A program made the translations under genes and the position numbers. This document shows, in pieces, positions 23,576 through 35,604 of a stretch of 64,000 nt of DNA. The notes beneath the pieces are model-generated. The model made no database searches, was not told the origin of the DNA, and was given only the letters and a program-made list of their open reading frames with translations. Source of the stretch: Pseudevernia furfuracea (lineage: Eukaryota > Ascomycota > Lecanoromycetes > Lecanorales > Parmeliaceae); NCBI GenBank assembly GCA_022315425.1, contig JAIUPT010000041.1:1-64000 (forward strand). Reading direction: 5' to 3'. Positions within the stretch are counted from its first letter, which is position 1. Each line of letters begins with the position of its first letter.

Positions 23576-24537
23576 ATGGCTAATTCTCAAACATGCTATT
23601 ATCCCGATGGCTCAGTATCCACTCGCGACACCCCGTGTCACTCCCTTTCTATCAGCGACGGGTCAAGCGCATGCTGCGGCTACTCTGATATATGCCTGGA
23701 CAACAAGCTCTGTCTGGCACAAGGTGGGAGCGAAGTAATCAGTAGAGGCAGCTGCACCGATAAAACATGGCAAAGTCCGGAGTGTCCGCAGTACTGCTCA
23801 GATGGTAAATCTCTCTTTCAACAACGTCGAAACTCTTTTCATAAAATTCCTCTTTATGGCTTGGTCTTGACGCTGACATTGGTATTGCAGTCAATCCGAG
23901 CGGCGGAGCATTGATATTTCTTTTTGGTTGGCAGGAGCAACAAGCTGAATTCCTGTCCTGCTGTAGCCAGGTCAATCCATTCAACAACACATGCATGAAC
24001 GCGACTAAAGGAAGCACCGCACCTTTTTTCATTGACGCAGGGTTGGTAATCTTCAACCGCACATCTGGTTCCACATCTGCCAATATCACGAACACGGCCA
24101 CCGTCACTGTCACGAACACGGCCACCGTCACTGTCACCACCACAACAACGCCATTGGCATGGCCAAATTCTGCCTCTGCCCAACATGCGTCATCATCATC
24201 GTCATCGAGTAGGGAAGCAGCGATAGGTGCCGGGATGGGTGTAACACTAGGACTCGGACTGCTTGTCACGTTGGCGTTGTTATGGAAACAGAGAAAGCAC
24301 AAGCAGAGCCTGAGCAAAGATGTTCAAACATGGGAGGGGAAATACCGGGAGTCAGTGAAGACCCAGACCGTATATTCCACCGGCACCGAGCATCAATCAT
24401 CGCATCAACCTGATGCCAGGCCTTTGGATGAATTAGACAGTCAGAGGCATCTCCCCAGTCAACTGGAAGGCTGGACGCCTGGCGAAATAGATGGAACACA
24501 AATTTATGGAATGGGGAAGAAGACAGAAGGTACTTGA
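23576..24537 (+). CDS. Cysteine-rich single-pass membrane protein, function unknown
   Basis: Exon 1 is 23576-23804 and exon 2 is 23891-24537, with an 86-nt intron (GTAAAT..GCAG); 291 aa. The start is the ATG giving MANSQTCYYPDG. The ectodomain holds about 12 cysteines (for example ACCGYSDICL, RGSCTDKTW, LSCCSQ). A Thr/Val/Ser-rich stalk follows, then one transmembrane helix at about residues 187-207 (GLGLLVTLALLW) and a basic stop-transfer segment with an acidic cytoplasmic tail. This layout recurs in many filamentous ascomycete proteins of unknown role and resembles cell-wall sensor proteins only in architecture. No N-terminal signal peptide is evident, so an upstream exon is possible. The stalk contains a 24-bp tandem duplication (about 24087-24134). 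Confidence 0.7.
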
Positions 24538-25488
24538 TGGGGGTAGCCAGACACATTCAGAGAACTATGTTTTCTACAATGCTGGCTTTGCAGAATTCTC
24601 CTTCTCCCAACCTTGAGCACGCAGCGGCAATCGCTTGAGCAATAGTTGATCTACCCTTTGCCAAGAACGTGACGAGCAGACTGGCGTAGTTGAGTTAACG
24701 TAAAGTGACCTCACACGTGCGCACCCTTTCGCACCGACCCACTTTTTGGCCAGGCGAGGAACATCTCCAGGAGATCATTTGCGAGATACATGCAAAAGGT
24801 GTGCGGGAAATTTTGTACGCTCCCTAAATCCTGCAAGAAACGGTTCCGACTGCTTTATTAGGTAAGGCAACCCTGTAAACAACGGACTCAACGGCTTAAG
24901 CAGGTAAGCTGCTGAGCCGAGACCGTGGACAACAATTGATTCTGAGTGTGTGTAAATATATGGAAATGGGTGTACACGTCTGAGATTCTAAGATTTCAGT
25001 GAGGAATGCTACCTTGGTTCCTTTGAGCGAATGTTGTGCGAAAATGCAACTTGAAAAAGATGTTTCACTCCAAAATCGACAATACGTTCAATCCCTAAGA
25101 GAATATCCCTGACACCGTCTAATACCTCTAAATATTCCCTCGAGACGGCGAAAAACGACTATCTGAAACGATTTATGTTGTATGGACAGTGAACGAAGGT
25201 AACTGCTTGTTATCTAGGATAGCAAAAGCCACTAGCCCTAAAATTCGTTAAAATTCTGGTTTGTCGGTTCTCTGCAGCATATTAGCCTGGATGGTTAGCA
25301 TAGTCTCTCGATGGAAAATGGCGTGACGTAGTGGCTGGATAACACATTGGGTATAAAGTACTACCAATAGGAGTGTTGAACATTTGATTCTACACAGCAA
25401 GAATAAAAATCACCAACTCTGCTACTACATCATGTTGCATGCAAAATTAAAATCCAGTCTCTCGAGCAGCTCACGGAAGCCAACGAAA
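24538..25488. other. Intergenic, no gene seen
   Basis: About 950 bases between the 3' ends of two convergent genes; only very short frames. Confidence 0.5.
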
Positions 25489-27898
25489 TCACCATGTTCC
25501 GCTTCCCCAGTCACCACTCGTAGCATCAGTGGTGGTCTCTTTGGCTTCACCAACACTCATATCATTCTCCGGGTCCGCCTCCTCTTCCTTGGGGGGGTCA
25601 GCGATGGTAACAGCGGCAGCTTGGAAGCCCTTCCGCGCAGGGATGATGATGAAGGAGACCACGGTTTCCAAGTCTATAGCGAGTCAGCTCTTCTTTCGGG
25701 AGGGCATAGTAGATTAGTCTCTGGAGAAAGGATGGAGGTGACTGACCTATACCCCCTTCGTCATCTGGAGTCATAATTTCCCACATATGGAAGTAATGCC
25801 TGTGTTGTAATTAGCAGCGTGGCAAGCCGCTGATATGATTGGTCAGACAGTCACAACGTACTTCTTCGGCTTTTTGACATTGAGCTGATCCAGCTCAACG
25901 ATAAAGCCGTAGCCAGAATCGGGCTTGCTAGGTGGAGGATCTTTGTAGATCTGGTAAGCGTCAGCCACTATTTAAATAAGACAAAAGCTACAGTCTGATT
26001 GATCCTACCACGACTTTGCCGTAGTGAACTTTGGCCGTCACACGGGCCACGCGTTCTGGATCCTCTTTGCGGAGATCTTTGGCGAGGGGTCCCTTTTCGC
26101 CTTCCTCCTGAGCAAAAGAGACGCAGGTATCCTTCTCAGGCACTACATCATTGAGAGCTTTCTCGAAAAACCGCACCCTTCAATGTTGCCAGTCAGCGAT
26201 TTCTCGGATCCGACTTGTAGGACTGCGTACTCGTCGCCACCTTTGCGTGCAACAATGAAACCGAAGCCTTTCTCGGCATTGAAGTTCTAATACATTGTCA
26301 AGATAAGTCCTTCAGGGGGGTGTGAAGGAGATACTTGCCTTGATGGTCCCGAAGTCGCGGCCTTCATCAGAGAATGGAATTTCTGGAACACTATCCTCCT
26401 CACGAATCTGGTCACGTTATCAGCCAGCCCCAAAGCTTACTGCATATATCTTGATACCTTCTTGGCAGAACCGCCCTTCTCAGTAACCTCGTAAACGAAG
26501 GAGACGGGTTGCCCAACGTAGGGCTCGACGCCCTGGGAAAATTCGCGCTTGTGGCCGAAGATTTCGGTGCCATCGACGCATCTGGCAATGAACGTGAAGC
26601 CTTTCTCCTCGCTGTAGGTCTGAAGAAAGGTCAGCCAAGGTTTAATAAGACAGAAGACGTATAGTGGTGAATGCCGCTTGCATGCCTTGACCTTGCCCAT
26701 CTCTCGCTCCCCCTCTGCCTCTTTTTCCTCAGCGACGCCGCCTTCATCTTCTTTCACTTTGACTGCCGCTGTACCCTTGGGTCCTTCCTCGAAGATAAAT
26801 GAGACGGCTTGGCCGACATATGGCTCATTGTTGCCGGCGAAAGATTTCTTGTGGAAGAAGGCGCTGCGGTAGACCGTCAGAGTTGTGCATATGTGAAAGA
26901 AAATGGGGGTGGTGGTGGGTGAAACGTGGGCTCACTCTTCCTCTCCGCCCACACGTCCAATGAAGCCGAAACCCTTTTCGGCATTCCAGCGCTATTTCAC
27001 AGCCCCTCATCAGCGGAAAGGCTCCACCAATAGCCTGATCCAAGCTCAATCACTGCAGGGCATACCTTCACATTACCCATCTCCCGCTCTCCCTCATCTT
27101 CGATCAAGGTTTCCTCGACAGCCGTTCCACCCTGCTCCTCTTCGACCTTTGTAGCGGCTGCACCTTTGGGTCCTTGCTCAAAGACGAACGAAACCGCTTG
27201 TCCAACGTAGGGTTCATCGCGTCCACCATAGGACTTCTTGTGAAAGAAGGCACTGCGGAGGGCGGTTAGCTTCTTTTCGACTAAGAGGAATAGTGAATCT
27301 AGCAAAGGTAGAAGACAACGAGACGGGTAGGCTTACTCTGCCTCTCCATTTGCGCGCCCAATGAACCCGAAGCCTTTGTCTGCATTCCAGCGCTGTTACG
27401 TACAGACTCGTTAGCCTCCAACACTCAAAGGCATCATCATGGCGTACAACGCTAGCATTTTGGGGCAACCGCAGGCTAGGATGCGGTGATGCTGTGAAGC
27501 ATACCTTGACTGTACCCATCTCTCTCGGCCCTTCGTCCAACGCGATAGCCTCTGCCATCTCCTCGACAGCAACATCTTTCGCCTTGCCGCCTTTCTCGTC
27601 AGGTTCATAGACAAAGGAGACCTTAGAACCAGGGATCAGTGCTTGTCGGTCGGCGGTGTCGCGTGCGTGGACAAAGATTCTAGAGCGACATGTCAGTGTC
27701 TGGTATTCTTCTAGGGCACCTGGTAGGAAGGGTGGGAGGGCTGCGCAATGAGAATTTCACCTGTCGCCCATACCATCGCGCTCGATGAATCCAAAACCCT
27801 TCTCATTCCATTTCTAGGGCCTTATTAGCTTTGGCACGAGAACCGTGGACGAAGGAAAGGGAGCTGACCTTGACGGTACCAGTCTCGCGGTCCGCCAT
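25489..27898 (-). CDS. Multi-cold-shock-domain protein (about six CSDs)
   Basis: A predicted RNA- or single-stranded-nucleic-acid-binding protein of 505 aa from 14 exons (spliced 1518 nt). Exon starts on the minus strand are 27898, 27813, 27679, 27392, 27252, 26991, 26863, 26619, 26407, 26286, 26177, 25950, 25799 and 25673. Five clear cold-shock modules begin near residues 4, 78, 159, 238 and 315. Each has a G-x-V/I-K strand followed by an RNP1-like KGFGFI (KGFTFI in module 4). FFH or FVH (RNP2-like) is clear in modules 1-3; module 4 has IFGH and module 5 FFE. A sixth, degenerate module (SGYGFIVELDQ ... VVSFIIIPARKGF) spans about 385-475. Acidic linkers separate the modules, and the tail is Asp/Glu/Thr-rich. 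There is no signal or membrane segment. Five introns sit directly after the GTVK or GNVK-type motif in the same phase, pointing to growth by tandem module duplication. Two of those donors are GC. Confidence 0.88.
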
Positions 27899-30398
27899 GA
27901 TGACCGGCGCGTGACTTGAATTGACAGTAGTAGAGTTAGAATTTAGGAGATGGATTTTGGTATTTCTGCACTGGCGTAAATAGATTCAAAGCTTGAGTTG
28001 ATGCAAGTTAGATGCGAAGTGGTGAAGCTGCGAGTTTAGGGTTTAAGCTGTGAGTTCAACTGTGTTGACAATCTGTGAATCCCCGTCTGTGATTCTGAGC
28101 GCGTCTTCAAGCCTCTGACTTCTTCGTGGGATTTTGAGTGTTGCTTGAACCCTGGAGAGACTGTTGCCTAGCTTGAAGGAGATTTGTAGAAGGGAAAGAA
28201 GTTGAAGACTCTGGAAGTTTAGTAAGTGATGTCAAGGCAGGGAACTTTGTTTGTTAAGTAAATGAGCGGCTGCTTGCTTTGGCCCATTTTTCAGAACAGG
28301 ACACATGCATGCCAAGTCTCCTTCTTTCGAGAGTAAATTGGTCCGAGCTCTGAGTATCTTCAGCACCTACTCGTACAATGCGTCAGATATTCAGTCATAG
28401 ACGGATCGATGCTGGGAGCTGATAACTAATGCAGCTGGTATCCGCCTTAGGCGGCACTTCACTCCCAAATCCTGATCGCAACAACCCTGCGTACACGTCA
28501 TTACTCTTTGCTCTCGAAGTGCCGCTAGTCTGAATGTCCCATTGCGCAGTCCTCCAAATTGTTATGCCTCCCGTGGAAGACTAACCCGAGGCCATGGAGC
28601 CCAGCACCAAAACACCAACATCAGCCACTATCTTCCTAAATTTCCCATCTACCGGTTACGAAGCTCCCGAGCGACGACTCCGCCTATTTTGTGTCTGAGA
28701 AATCGCTTCCCTAATCCTGTTCCCTCCCTCAATTGATAGTGTCATGTCACTTCTCCATGCCTCCGCCTGGCCCCAACATCGTAGTATTGCCCCTCAAGGT
28801 ATGATTGCCTCGTCCAGGCTTACATCGTCTCTTTTTCTGCCTTCCGACATATTCTATGCTTGCATTCTCTCTTCTCCAGGCTTCGACACTCCTAGAAGTG
28901 CGCTGTGTGCCTCCCCCAAGGCATCTAATCCCAGTCTCACAGTATACTCAAAGGCCTCCTCGTCCCAACTCCTCGGCAACTGTAAGCTCCTCGACCACAT
29001 AGCATTTCTCGTCACACAAGCCACGGCTCGAATCGCAAAGTGCAAGTAGGAGGTAGAGGCACTGCCTCCTGGTCGTATGAAGGACTCATGTTACGGCCAT
29101 GGATAGCGGTAGATGGCGAAGCTCAGGCTCCAGGAAGACACGAGAGATACGGCAGTGGATGCTGCCTGCACGGCGAGCTTCTCCATTGGGAAAGAGAGTG
29201 ATGCCGGTGGGTTGAAGATGTCGAGTCTTGGGAAGCTGGAGTTGCACCTAGTATTCGGAGCTGCTTGAAGAGGCTGGATCGATATAAGCATCGACGTGGA
29301 CTGACTATCGGTCGTCGTGATGCTGAGCATTTGGTAGGAGTATTTAGGGAAGAAATGATCTTTGATCACAACAATAAAAGCAAGAGAGACTTCATTGGCT
29401 GAACTTGGCCTGGCGCTAGAAACGGGCTTGTTACTTGATTAGACTTAGCTTCAACAGCAGCTTGGCACTCTTGATTCAGTCAAATCATGGATATCTCATC
29501 GTCACAGAACAGAAACCCTTCACCATTATCAACCCTGTGGTATTGTCCAGCTTAAGCGCTCCTCTTCCATTTCCCAAGCAGATACAGTAAACCTTGGCTG
29601 AAATTATTGCGATATTCTACTTGAAGGTTGAGGATTTCCTTACTATCAGTCTATCATCGTATCACAATTCACAGCTACGCACCGTCTACAGCTACAGATA
29701 CATGGACGGCGTCGGATCAAGAGTGCCGTACTCTAAGGGCTGACTTCCGCAAAATGGTAAAAGTCAAGTTGTCACAGTGCAATGGGTTACCGCTCACCAC
29801 TTAGTCCATTAGATTGCTACATGTTTTACAGGGCTAGCCTCCGCTATAGACTTGTAGGAAGGATGGAAGAAGAAGGCAAGCGGAGACACGCAGGCAGCGG
29901 CCTTCAGCATTGCTCAGAGATCCCTACACCTTGCGATCCACATCAGTCTGGAGCCAAAGACTCAGACCTTGCGCTCCCAAATTTTCCTTTGCTCCCGACA
30001 CCCTGACTAGTTGTTGAGTCTGGTCTGGAGAAGAATGCGAAATCTTTACTCCTCGGTCTTGTTTCTCTTTTATTCCGCTAAGACATGTCAGATGTTGCAG
30101 CTCGACTCGACCGTGGTCGTGAGGCAGCGACGTCTTTGTGCGACTATCCTTGCCAAAATTTCCCGCTCAATTCCGAATGTTCTTTGAGTATGGCATTGCA
30201 ACACCTTTTCTAGGCTTTCGTTAGAACGGCATGATACAATGAAATTAGCAAGTGTTATACCATAACACAGACTAGTTGGCTTAACACTCATCATTTCACA
30301 ACAGATATCCAATTCACACATCTCTCTTATTCGCCCTGCTTCTCCCTTCACTTTACTTCACTTCCTGCACTTCCAACCTTGCACCTCAACCTCACGCC
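27899..30398. other. Intergenic / 5' flanks of the cold-shock and RING genes
   Basis: About 2.5 kb. The 300 bases above the cold-shock ATG are probably its promoter and leader. Open frames at 28744-29049 (+) and 29091-29369 (-) have no recognisable domain and I do not call them. Confidence 0.45.
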
Positions 30399-31076
30399 AT
30401 GGCCGCAGCATTCCTCGCCCGCCTCCCCAAAGTGGGCCGCGGAATCCTAGCCCAAGAAGACCAGCACTGCTCCATTTGCATGGAAGTATACGGCACCACC
30501 CCCTCCGCATCTGGCGTCATCGAGCGCGCAGTGCGCCTCCCCTGCAACCATGTCATCGGTTCCGAATGCATATCTCTCTGGCTGACGCCTTCGCCGAGCC
30601 AACGCAGCAACAACAACACCTGCCCCATATGCCGGCACGTACTATTCGAAGCCCCTTCGCCGGAAACGGAGACCGATCATGATTCTGATGATGATGCATG
30701 GCACAGGCAGATCCACGTCATTTTGCGCGAACGGATCCGTATTCTAGGACACCACCTCTCTCTCTCCACCAACGTCACCAACATGGGCGCGCACATCGCG
30801 GACCGAATTCACGACCGAGGTCCAATGGATGGTTGGCCGTTAGTTGCTGTAGCGGCAGGCAGCTTGTACATGGCTTGCTATGCGATGTATGAGCCTAGGT
30901 CTCTGCAAGCCATCTCTCGAGGAATCGCAGCGACAGGTATGGGGGACATTGAAGCTGATGTTATACAACGCACTTATGATTGGCTCGTTCCATACCGGCG
31001 AGGACTTATACATGAGGGTTTGCTCGAGGAGGTCACTGGTCGGACGCTGGATAATGTTGATATAGATCTCCCGTAA
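30399..31076 (+). CDS. RING-finger protein, probable E3 ubiquitin ligase
   Basis: Single exon, 225 aa. The RING lies at residues 24-78: C24-x2-C27 (HCSICMEVY), C49-x-H51 (LPCNHVIGSECISLWL), C57, and C75-x2-C78 (NNTCPICRHV). Gly or Ser occupies the place of the usual fifth Cys/His ligand, a variant often seen in fungal RINGs. The ligand set is therefore one short of a canonical C3HC4. An acidic linker (DSDDDA) follows. The C-terminal 100 residues are helical, with a segment resembling a cyclin/TFIIB fold (PLVAVAAGSLYMACYAM ... RSLQAISRG), which is a weak match. Such proteins usually act in cytosol or nucleus as ligase scaffolds. Target unknown. Confidence 0.75.
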   Translation: MAAAFLARLPKVGRGILAQEDQHCSICMEVYGTTPSASGVIERAVRLPCNHVIGSECISLWLTPSPSQRSNNNTCPICRHVLFEAPSPETETDHDSDDDAWHRQIHVILRERIRILGHHLSLSTNVTNMGAHIADRIHDRGPMDGWPLVAVAAGSLYMACYAMYEPRSLQAISRGIAATGMGDIEADVIQRTYDWLVPYRRGLIHEGLLEEVTGRTLDNVDIDLP

Positions 31077-31547
31077 TCTGGCTCACCACGGCCTGGTGAT
31101 TTTGCAAATGGGGGAGGAGGGTTCGCGTGTGGTGATTTAGTGAGGGATGATAGTGTGAAGTTTCTCTTTGGTGGGGTTCTTGCATCAACAGTTTGATAGA
31201 TGCTGAAAGGTATGAGATGAAGGCAAGAGCAGACATAAGGAACCCTATTAAGAACCCTAAGCCATAAATACCACGCAGAGTTAGTAACGATAAAGACAGG
31301 TATGAAAAAACCAGATGTCCTCGATGTAATCGCTCATGCCTGTTGTAGATACCATCAAACACATGTCTCCAACGAAAATCACTTCCATCCGAGAGATCTA
31401 CACCCCCTTTCATCAAAAAACAACCCCACCCCCTACCCCTTCCCCACACTTCACTCTCCCGCGCCGCCACCGCTGCCAACCCCAACAGACTCTTTGCCTG
31501 GGTGATATCGAAATCACTCACTGGGCCCTCAACGATTTCTAAAACCC

Positions 31548-32620
31548 TTACCTAACCTCCAGCGCGACTAGACTATCAATACCGGGCGCAAGACTTCGCT
31601 TCTGCTCATCAATATCCTCAATCAAAATCAAGAGACTAGCCGCCAATTTCGGTTCCAGCGCCTGGAAGATCACATCTTCAGCGACAGCTTGCGACGTTGC
31701 CGATTCGAACGAAGTCGCATAGTCAGTACTGCTGCCGATTCTATACAACGGTTCCAGCGCAGTCATATTCCAACATATTGCTAGCGATTTGGCTAAGGGC
31801 GACCACTTTGTCTTTGAAGTTTACTCCTACAGCTCGAACTTTTACCTCGACTTCGTCGCACGTCAGGTGCGTCTGGAAACGACTATCGTCTGCAAAGCGA
31901 AATACACTCGAAAGGCTGGGCGAGGCTATGGTAAGATCGAGGAAGCGACTAGTATCCGACCCAGATATATGCATCTGTGGCGACTGTCTCACAGCCTTAG
32001 CCCCTATCAATTCATTGAGGTACTGGGCCTCTGTAGCGTGACTTATACAGAGTCTGCCATTTTCCTCAACACATTTCGGCTCCATATATTTCGTACTGTC
32101 CTTCAACAACATCCAAACTATTCCGAAAGACTCTCAGGATCTGGTCCACGACTAGCGACTCGGACTATCCTATTTCACGAGCGAATTCATTGAATCTAAC
32201 ACCCCAGCTCTCAGAAATAAGATTTCTCCCAAAGCCAGTGAAAAGCCCTAGCACGGGTCGGAGCGACTTTTCACCACAGCGTTGCGTGAGCCAGAGGATG
32301 CCAGCTGCATTTTGACCATGGTCATGGGAGCGAGGAAGTCGTCCTCGCCCATATCAGCTATATAGGTTATTTCAAGGTCGAGCTGGAACATGCAGCTGGT
32401 ATTGCTTAGATCTCTAGACTTGAGATACTGTATTTGAAGAACTTCACAAGGGTGAGCCTCAGTCGACAGTAGCGAGGTCTTGATCTCCTAGCGGTCTCAG
32501 CCTAAGTAGAGTAATTTTTCATCCACGACGATCATTGTCGGTCGATGTTTGGCATTGAGCACCTCAAGGTTCAAGGCTGTTGATATTATGACAGTGAAAG
32601 TATGAGTTTCTTACCCTGCA
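31548..32620 (-). pseudogene. Highly reducing polyketide synthase relic (linker, enoylreductase start, acyl-carrier fragment)
   Basis: Reading the minus strand from about 32330, AAGILWLTQRC and GLFTGFGRNLISES match the segment that precedes the enoylreductase domain in fungal highly reducing PKSs. The frame ends at a stop near 32190. At 32112-31741 another frame gives VEVKVRAVGVNFKDKVVAL and YDCAGTVV, the start of the ER domain. It then breaks off, and at 31766-31548 the sequence resumes with an acyl-carrier motif PGIDSLVALEVR, carrying the Ser for phosphopantetheine. The rest of ER, the ketoreductase and all upstream domains (KS, AT, DH, MT) are absent. Stops and frame changes show it is dead. 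Upstream pieces to about 32620 (RPTMIVVDEKLLYLG) look like more of the same gene. Confidence 0.75.
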
Positions 32621-33003
32621 GTAAGTCATTTACCCCACTAACCATTAGCGTATCACTTCAATTGGCGGAATAAGGTATCTACGTATCTCGCTATTTTAGG
32701 GCTTACCTTTAGGACTCGTGTCCCCTAGCTTTTCCTTTCAGCTCCTCGATCCCTGCAACAAACAATATGTATCAAATGAACACCTTCTCGTCGTATAATT
32801 AGGACTGCGCATTGGCATTGCATTACTTACAAGTATATCATTGGAATGCTTATGCGGACCGCTTGAAGGAAAGGGGTTTGAAGGCGGAACCATTCCTCCC
32901 TGCATCACTATCCTTGACGATTCATCTGTTCTATTGCCGATATAACCGGAACAGATTAGAACACTCGAAGCTTTAGTCTCCTAGATCAACTTGAAACTAA
33001 GAT

Positions 33004-34350
33004 ATGTCCTGGAGAGAAACCGTTCCCGGTCATTTTGAGCGACCCCTGGACAGCATCGAGCTCTTCTTCAAATCCATCGGAGAAAAGGGCGCAACCTTCA
33101 ATAGAGAACATCGGGCTGTAAGAGCCTATGCAAAATTCTGTCATGACCCTTCAGTGGGTGATGTCAAGTCTGCCCTCCAGCACGCTTGGAAGACCGTGCG
33201 ATACCTGCAGCCACAGATAGCTGTTTACCTGCAAGGAGACGTAATTATATACGATGTTCCGCACCATGCTGACATGGAGTCCTGGATGGCAGAGACTTTC
33301 CTGGTCGAGACTGTACTAACTGTAGATGAGTTGCTTGCATCTCCTCGGCGCTCTTCGCTTCCAACTCTTCATTACCTTCCAAAGACCTCCGAGATTCTGT
33401 TCTGCTCGTCGCATTGGCGTATCGACGCAATTGGAGCCACAACTATCATGAATATCCTCTTCAACTCCTTAGCCGAGCCGTCTCGCATATCATTTGGCGA
33501 TGAGGGAAAGAAACTTTCACCCGGTCGGGATGAAGCTGCCAGGTTCCCTCAGAACGTCTCGCAGGAAGACGACGACGCTGCCACAAGCCTTCTAATGGAG
33601 TACGCCGTCAACCTGCCTGCGTTGGGTCTTCCTGTCGAACTTGTCAACGAGATTTCAGGCGCTATTCGCCGGATAGAAAGCAGGTTACCACCAGCAACCA
33701 CGAGCTCAATCATAGCTGCCTGCAAAGCGCGAGAACTCTCTGTAACAACCGCGGCGCACGCAGCTCTGATAGTCGCACTGCAGGAACTGAGCTCCGACGT
33801 ATATGCAGCAGAAAGATATACGTCTTGGGGAACCTTCAACCACCGGCCCTACGTCGATGCGGACCACACCAACCCGGCCACACACCCCGTGGCGGTCATG
33901 CTGTGCAGCCTGCCGATAACATTCACAACTTGCGACTTCTACGAGAACGCCTCCTCGCTCAAGTCTTTCTACAAGCAGCTTCAGGATCCGTTCAATAGCG
34001 CTGCACTTCACGCGATGCTTGCACCCTATACGAGAAAGTGCGCTGCTATGATTAATCAGCCGCTACCACCTGGAATGCCGCATCCTACAGAGCCTTTGGT
34101 GAATAGCGTTGGGATCTTAAATCGCTATCTAGACGGCAGGTACGGAGAAGGGGCGGTCGAGATTACTGATTTCTGGCTAGGAGGAGTGGTTCTGACAAGG
34201 CAGCCACTATTTTACGTCTGGACGTGGCGGGGGGAGATGACGCTAAGTATGTGCTACAACGAGCAATTCTACACGTCGAGGTTCATGAGGTCGTTCGTTG
34301 AGAGTGTCGTGGGAGTGCTTTTGAAAGAGTTGGGCATTGAGCGTGAATAG
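33004..34350 (+). CDS. Tri3-like acyltransferase (15-O-acetyltransferase family)
   Basis: Single exon, 448 aa, intact. The HxxxD motif of CoA-dependent acyltransferases is present as SSHWRIDAIGATT (H137, D141). The overall pattern, with WGTFNHRPYV in the middle and DFWLGGVVLTRQ near the C-terminus, fits the fungal family that includes trichothecene 15-O-acetyltransferase. Members acetylate hydroxyl groups of secondary metabolites in the cytosol. It is divergent from the dead PKS just upstream (about 400 bases apart), so it may be the last intact piece of a former metabolite cluster. It is slightly shorter than typical family members. The substrate is unknown and trichothecene production should not be inferred. 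Confidence 0.7.
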   Translation: MSWRETVPGHFERPLDSIELFFKSIGEKGATFNREHRAVRAYAKFCHDPSVGDVKSALQHAWKTVRYLQPQIAVYLQGDVIIYDVPHHADMESWMAETFLVETVLTVDELLASPRRSSLPTLHYLPKTSEILFCSSHWRIDAIGATTIMNILFNSLAEPSRISFGDEGKKLSPGRDEAARFPQNVSQEDDDAATSLLMEYAVNLPALGLPVELVNEISGAIRRIESRLPPATTSSIIAACKARELSVTTAAHAALIVALQELSSDVYAAERYTSWGTFNHRPYVDADHTNPATHPVAVMLCSLPITFTTCDFYENASSLKSFYKQLQDPFNSAALHAMLAPYTRKCAAMINQPLPPGMPHPTEPLVNSVGILNRYLDGRYGEGAVEITDFWLGGVVLTRQPLFYVWTWRGEMTLSMCYNEQFYTSRFMRSFVESVVGVLLKELGIERE

Positions 34351-35433
34351 TCTCCGTAAAGCACCGGGCAGGGCGAGCGCTGGTGATAATCTCCACAGAG
34401 CGCCACCGGCTTGCATATTTGAGGCCAAAATCGAGCAATATCGGGCGGCTCTCGGTGAATCGGCTTGGGGTCGGATTGTACTCATTGAAGTACGGGATGT
34501 GTATGTACTAAATGATTTAGGGGCAGCGGTGGTGGTGTAGGGGCGAATGTGGCGGAGACAAGCTCCTGATATGACCAGTACGAGAAATTCCTTACGAGGC
34601 GCACCTGAAACCTGTGCGAGATTTTCGCTTTACCCTACCGAGAAGCTGCATGTATGAGTCCGCCACCATTGCCTCCCTCCGTCCCAGATTAGGCCCTAAC
34701 ATATCTCCTATACATAAGACCATTACACTAGCTTTCATACAAAAGGAATGTGCTCTTCTTTCTCTCCCATAGCACTCTCATCCAATCCTCCCACTCCACC
34801 CCACAATGCTTCGACTAGCGTGGCTCGTAATCGGCTGCTCCCCGGGGTTCGGCGAAGGAGTGGATAATCGCTGGTGGCCATGTTCTATTGAGTACAAGAG
34901 GGCGTAGGGGAAGATGGAATCGCGGGATGGGAACAAAGGCATTGAACAATTGCAGCCAACGCTTTTCTTCCAAAACAGCGCGGTAAGAAGAGTATAGCAG
35001 CACAGTGTTGATGTGAATCAGGAAATCTAGGAATAAATTCAGGGGCACAAGAAATGCATGGGACAAGGAAAGACTTTATAATAACGAGTATTTTAGAATC
35101 GTAGAGGAGGAGCTAGCAGAAATTCGTCAGCAGCGGGACAGTTCCGGTCTAGGTAGATGCTTTGTTGTATTCACAGATGTTGGCTGCTTTTTTGAACATG
35201 ATATGGCAGTCCCAAAAACGAATAATCCGAGAAAAAGCCTCATGAGGACAGATTCAGAAACATGCCAACAAGATATTTTGACTTCAGAACTTGAATATGT
35301 TTATTGCAATATGGATATCTGTTTTCTCACATGAAATTCGGGATGGGGTATCGAGTTGGACAAAGATAGGCCAAGGACCGAAAGCCCGTGATTGGTCGAT
35401 GGGCAACTTTTCCTCGTCGGCAATTTTGCCCTT
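34351..35433. other. Intergenic, no gene seen
   Basis: Short frames only (for example 34815-35066 minus, 83 codons, no domain). Confidence 0.45.
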
Positions 35434-35604
35434 TTAGCGTATTCAAAATTCATTTCGTTTCTTAATCAACTCATAAATATTTTAAATAGACAAAATTTGA
35501 AGCTATACACATCTTAGGCCCGTTATGTCTTACAATATTCTTGTTGATACAAGTGTAAAGAACAAGGTCGAGCATCTTCTTTATTCTAGTTGCTTTATTC
35601 ATAT

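Noticed and set aside
28744..29369. Paired small frames (+ and -) between the cold-shock and RING genes
   Set aside because: Compositionally ordinary, no domain, no splice-supported extension.
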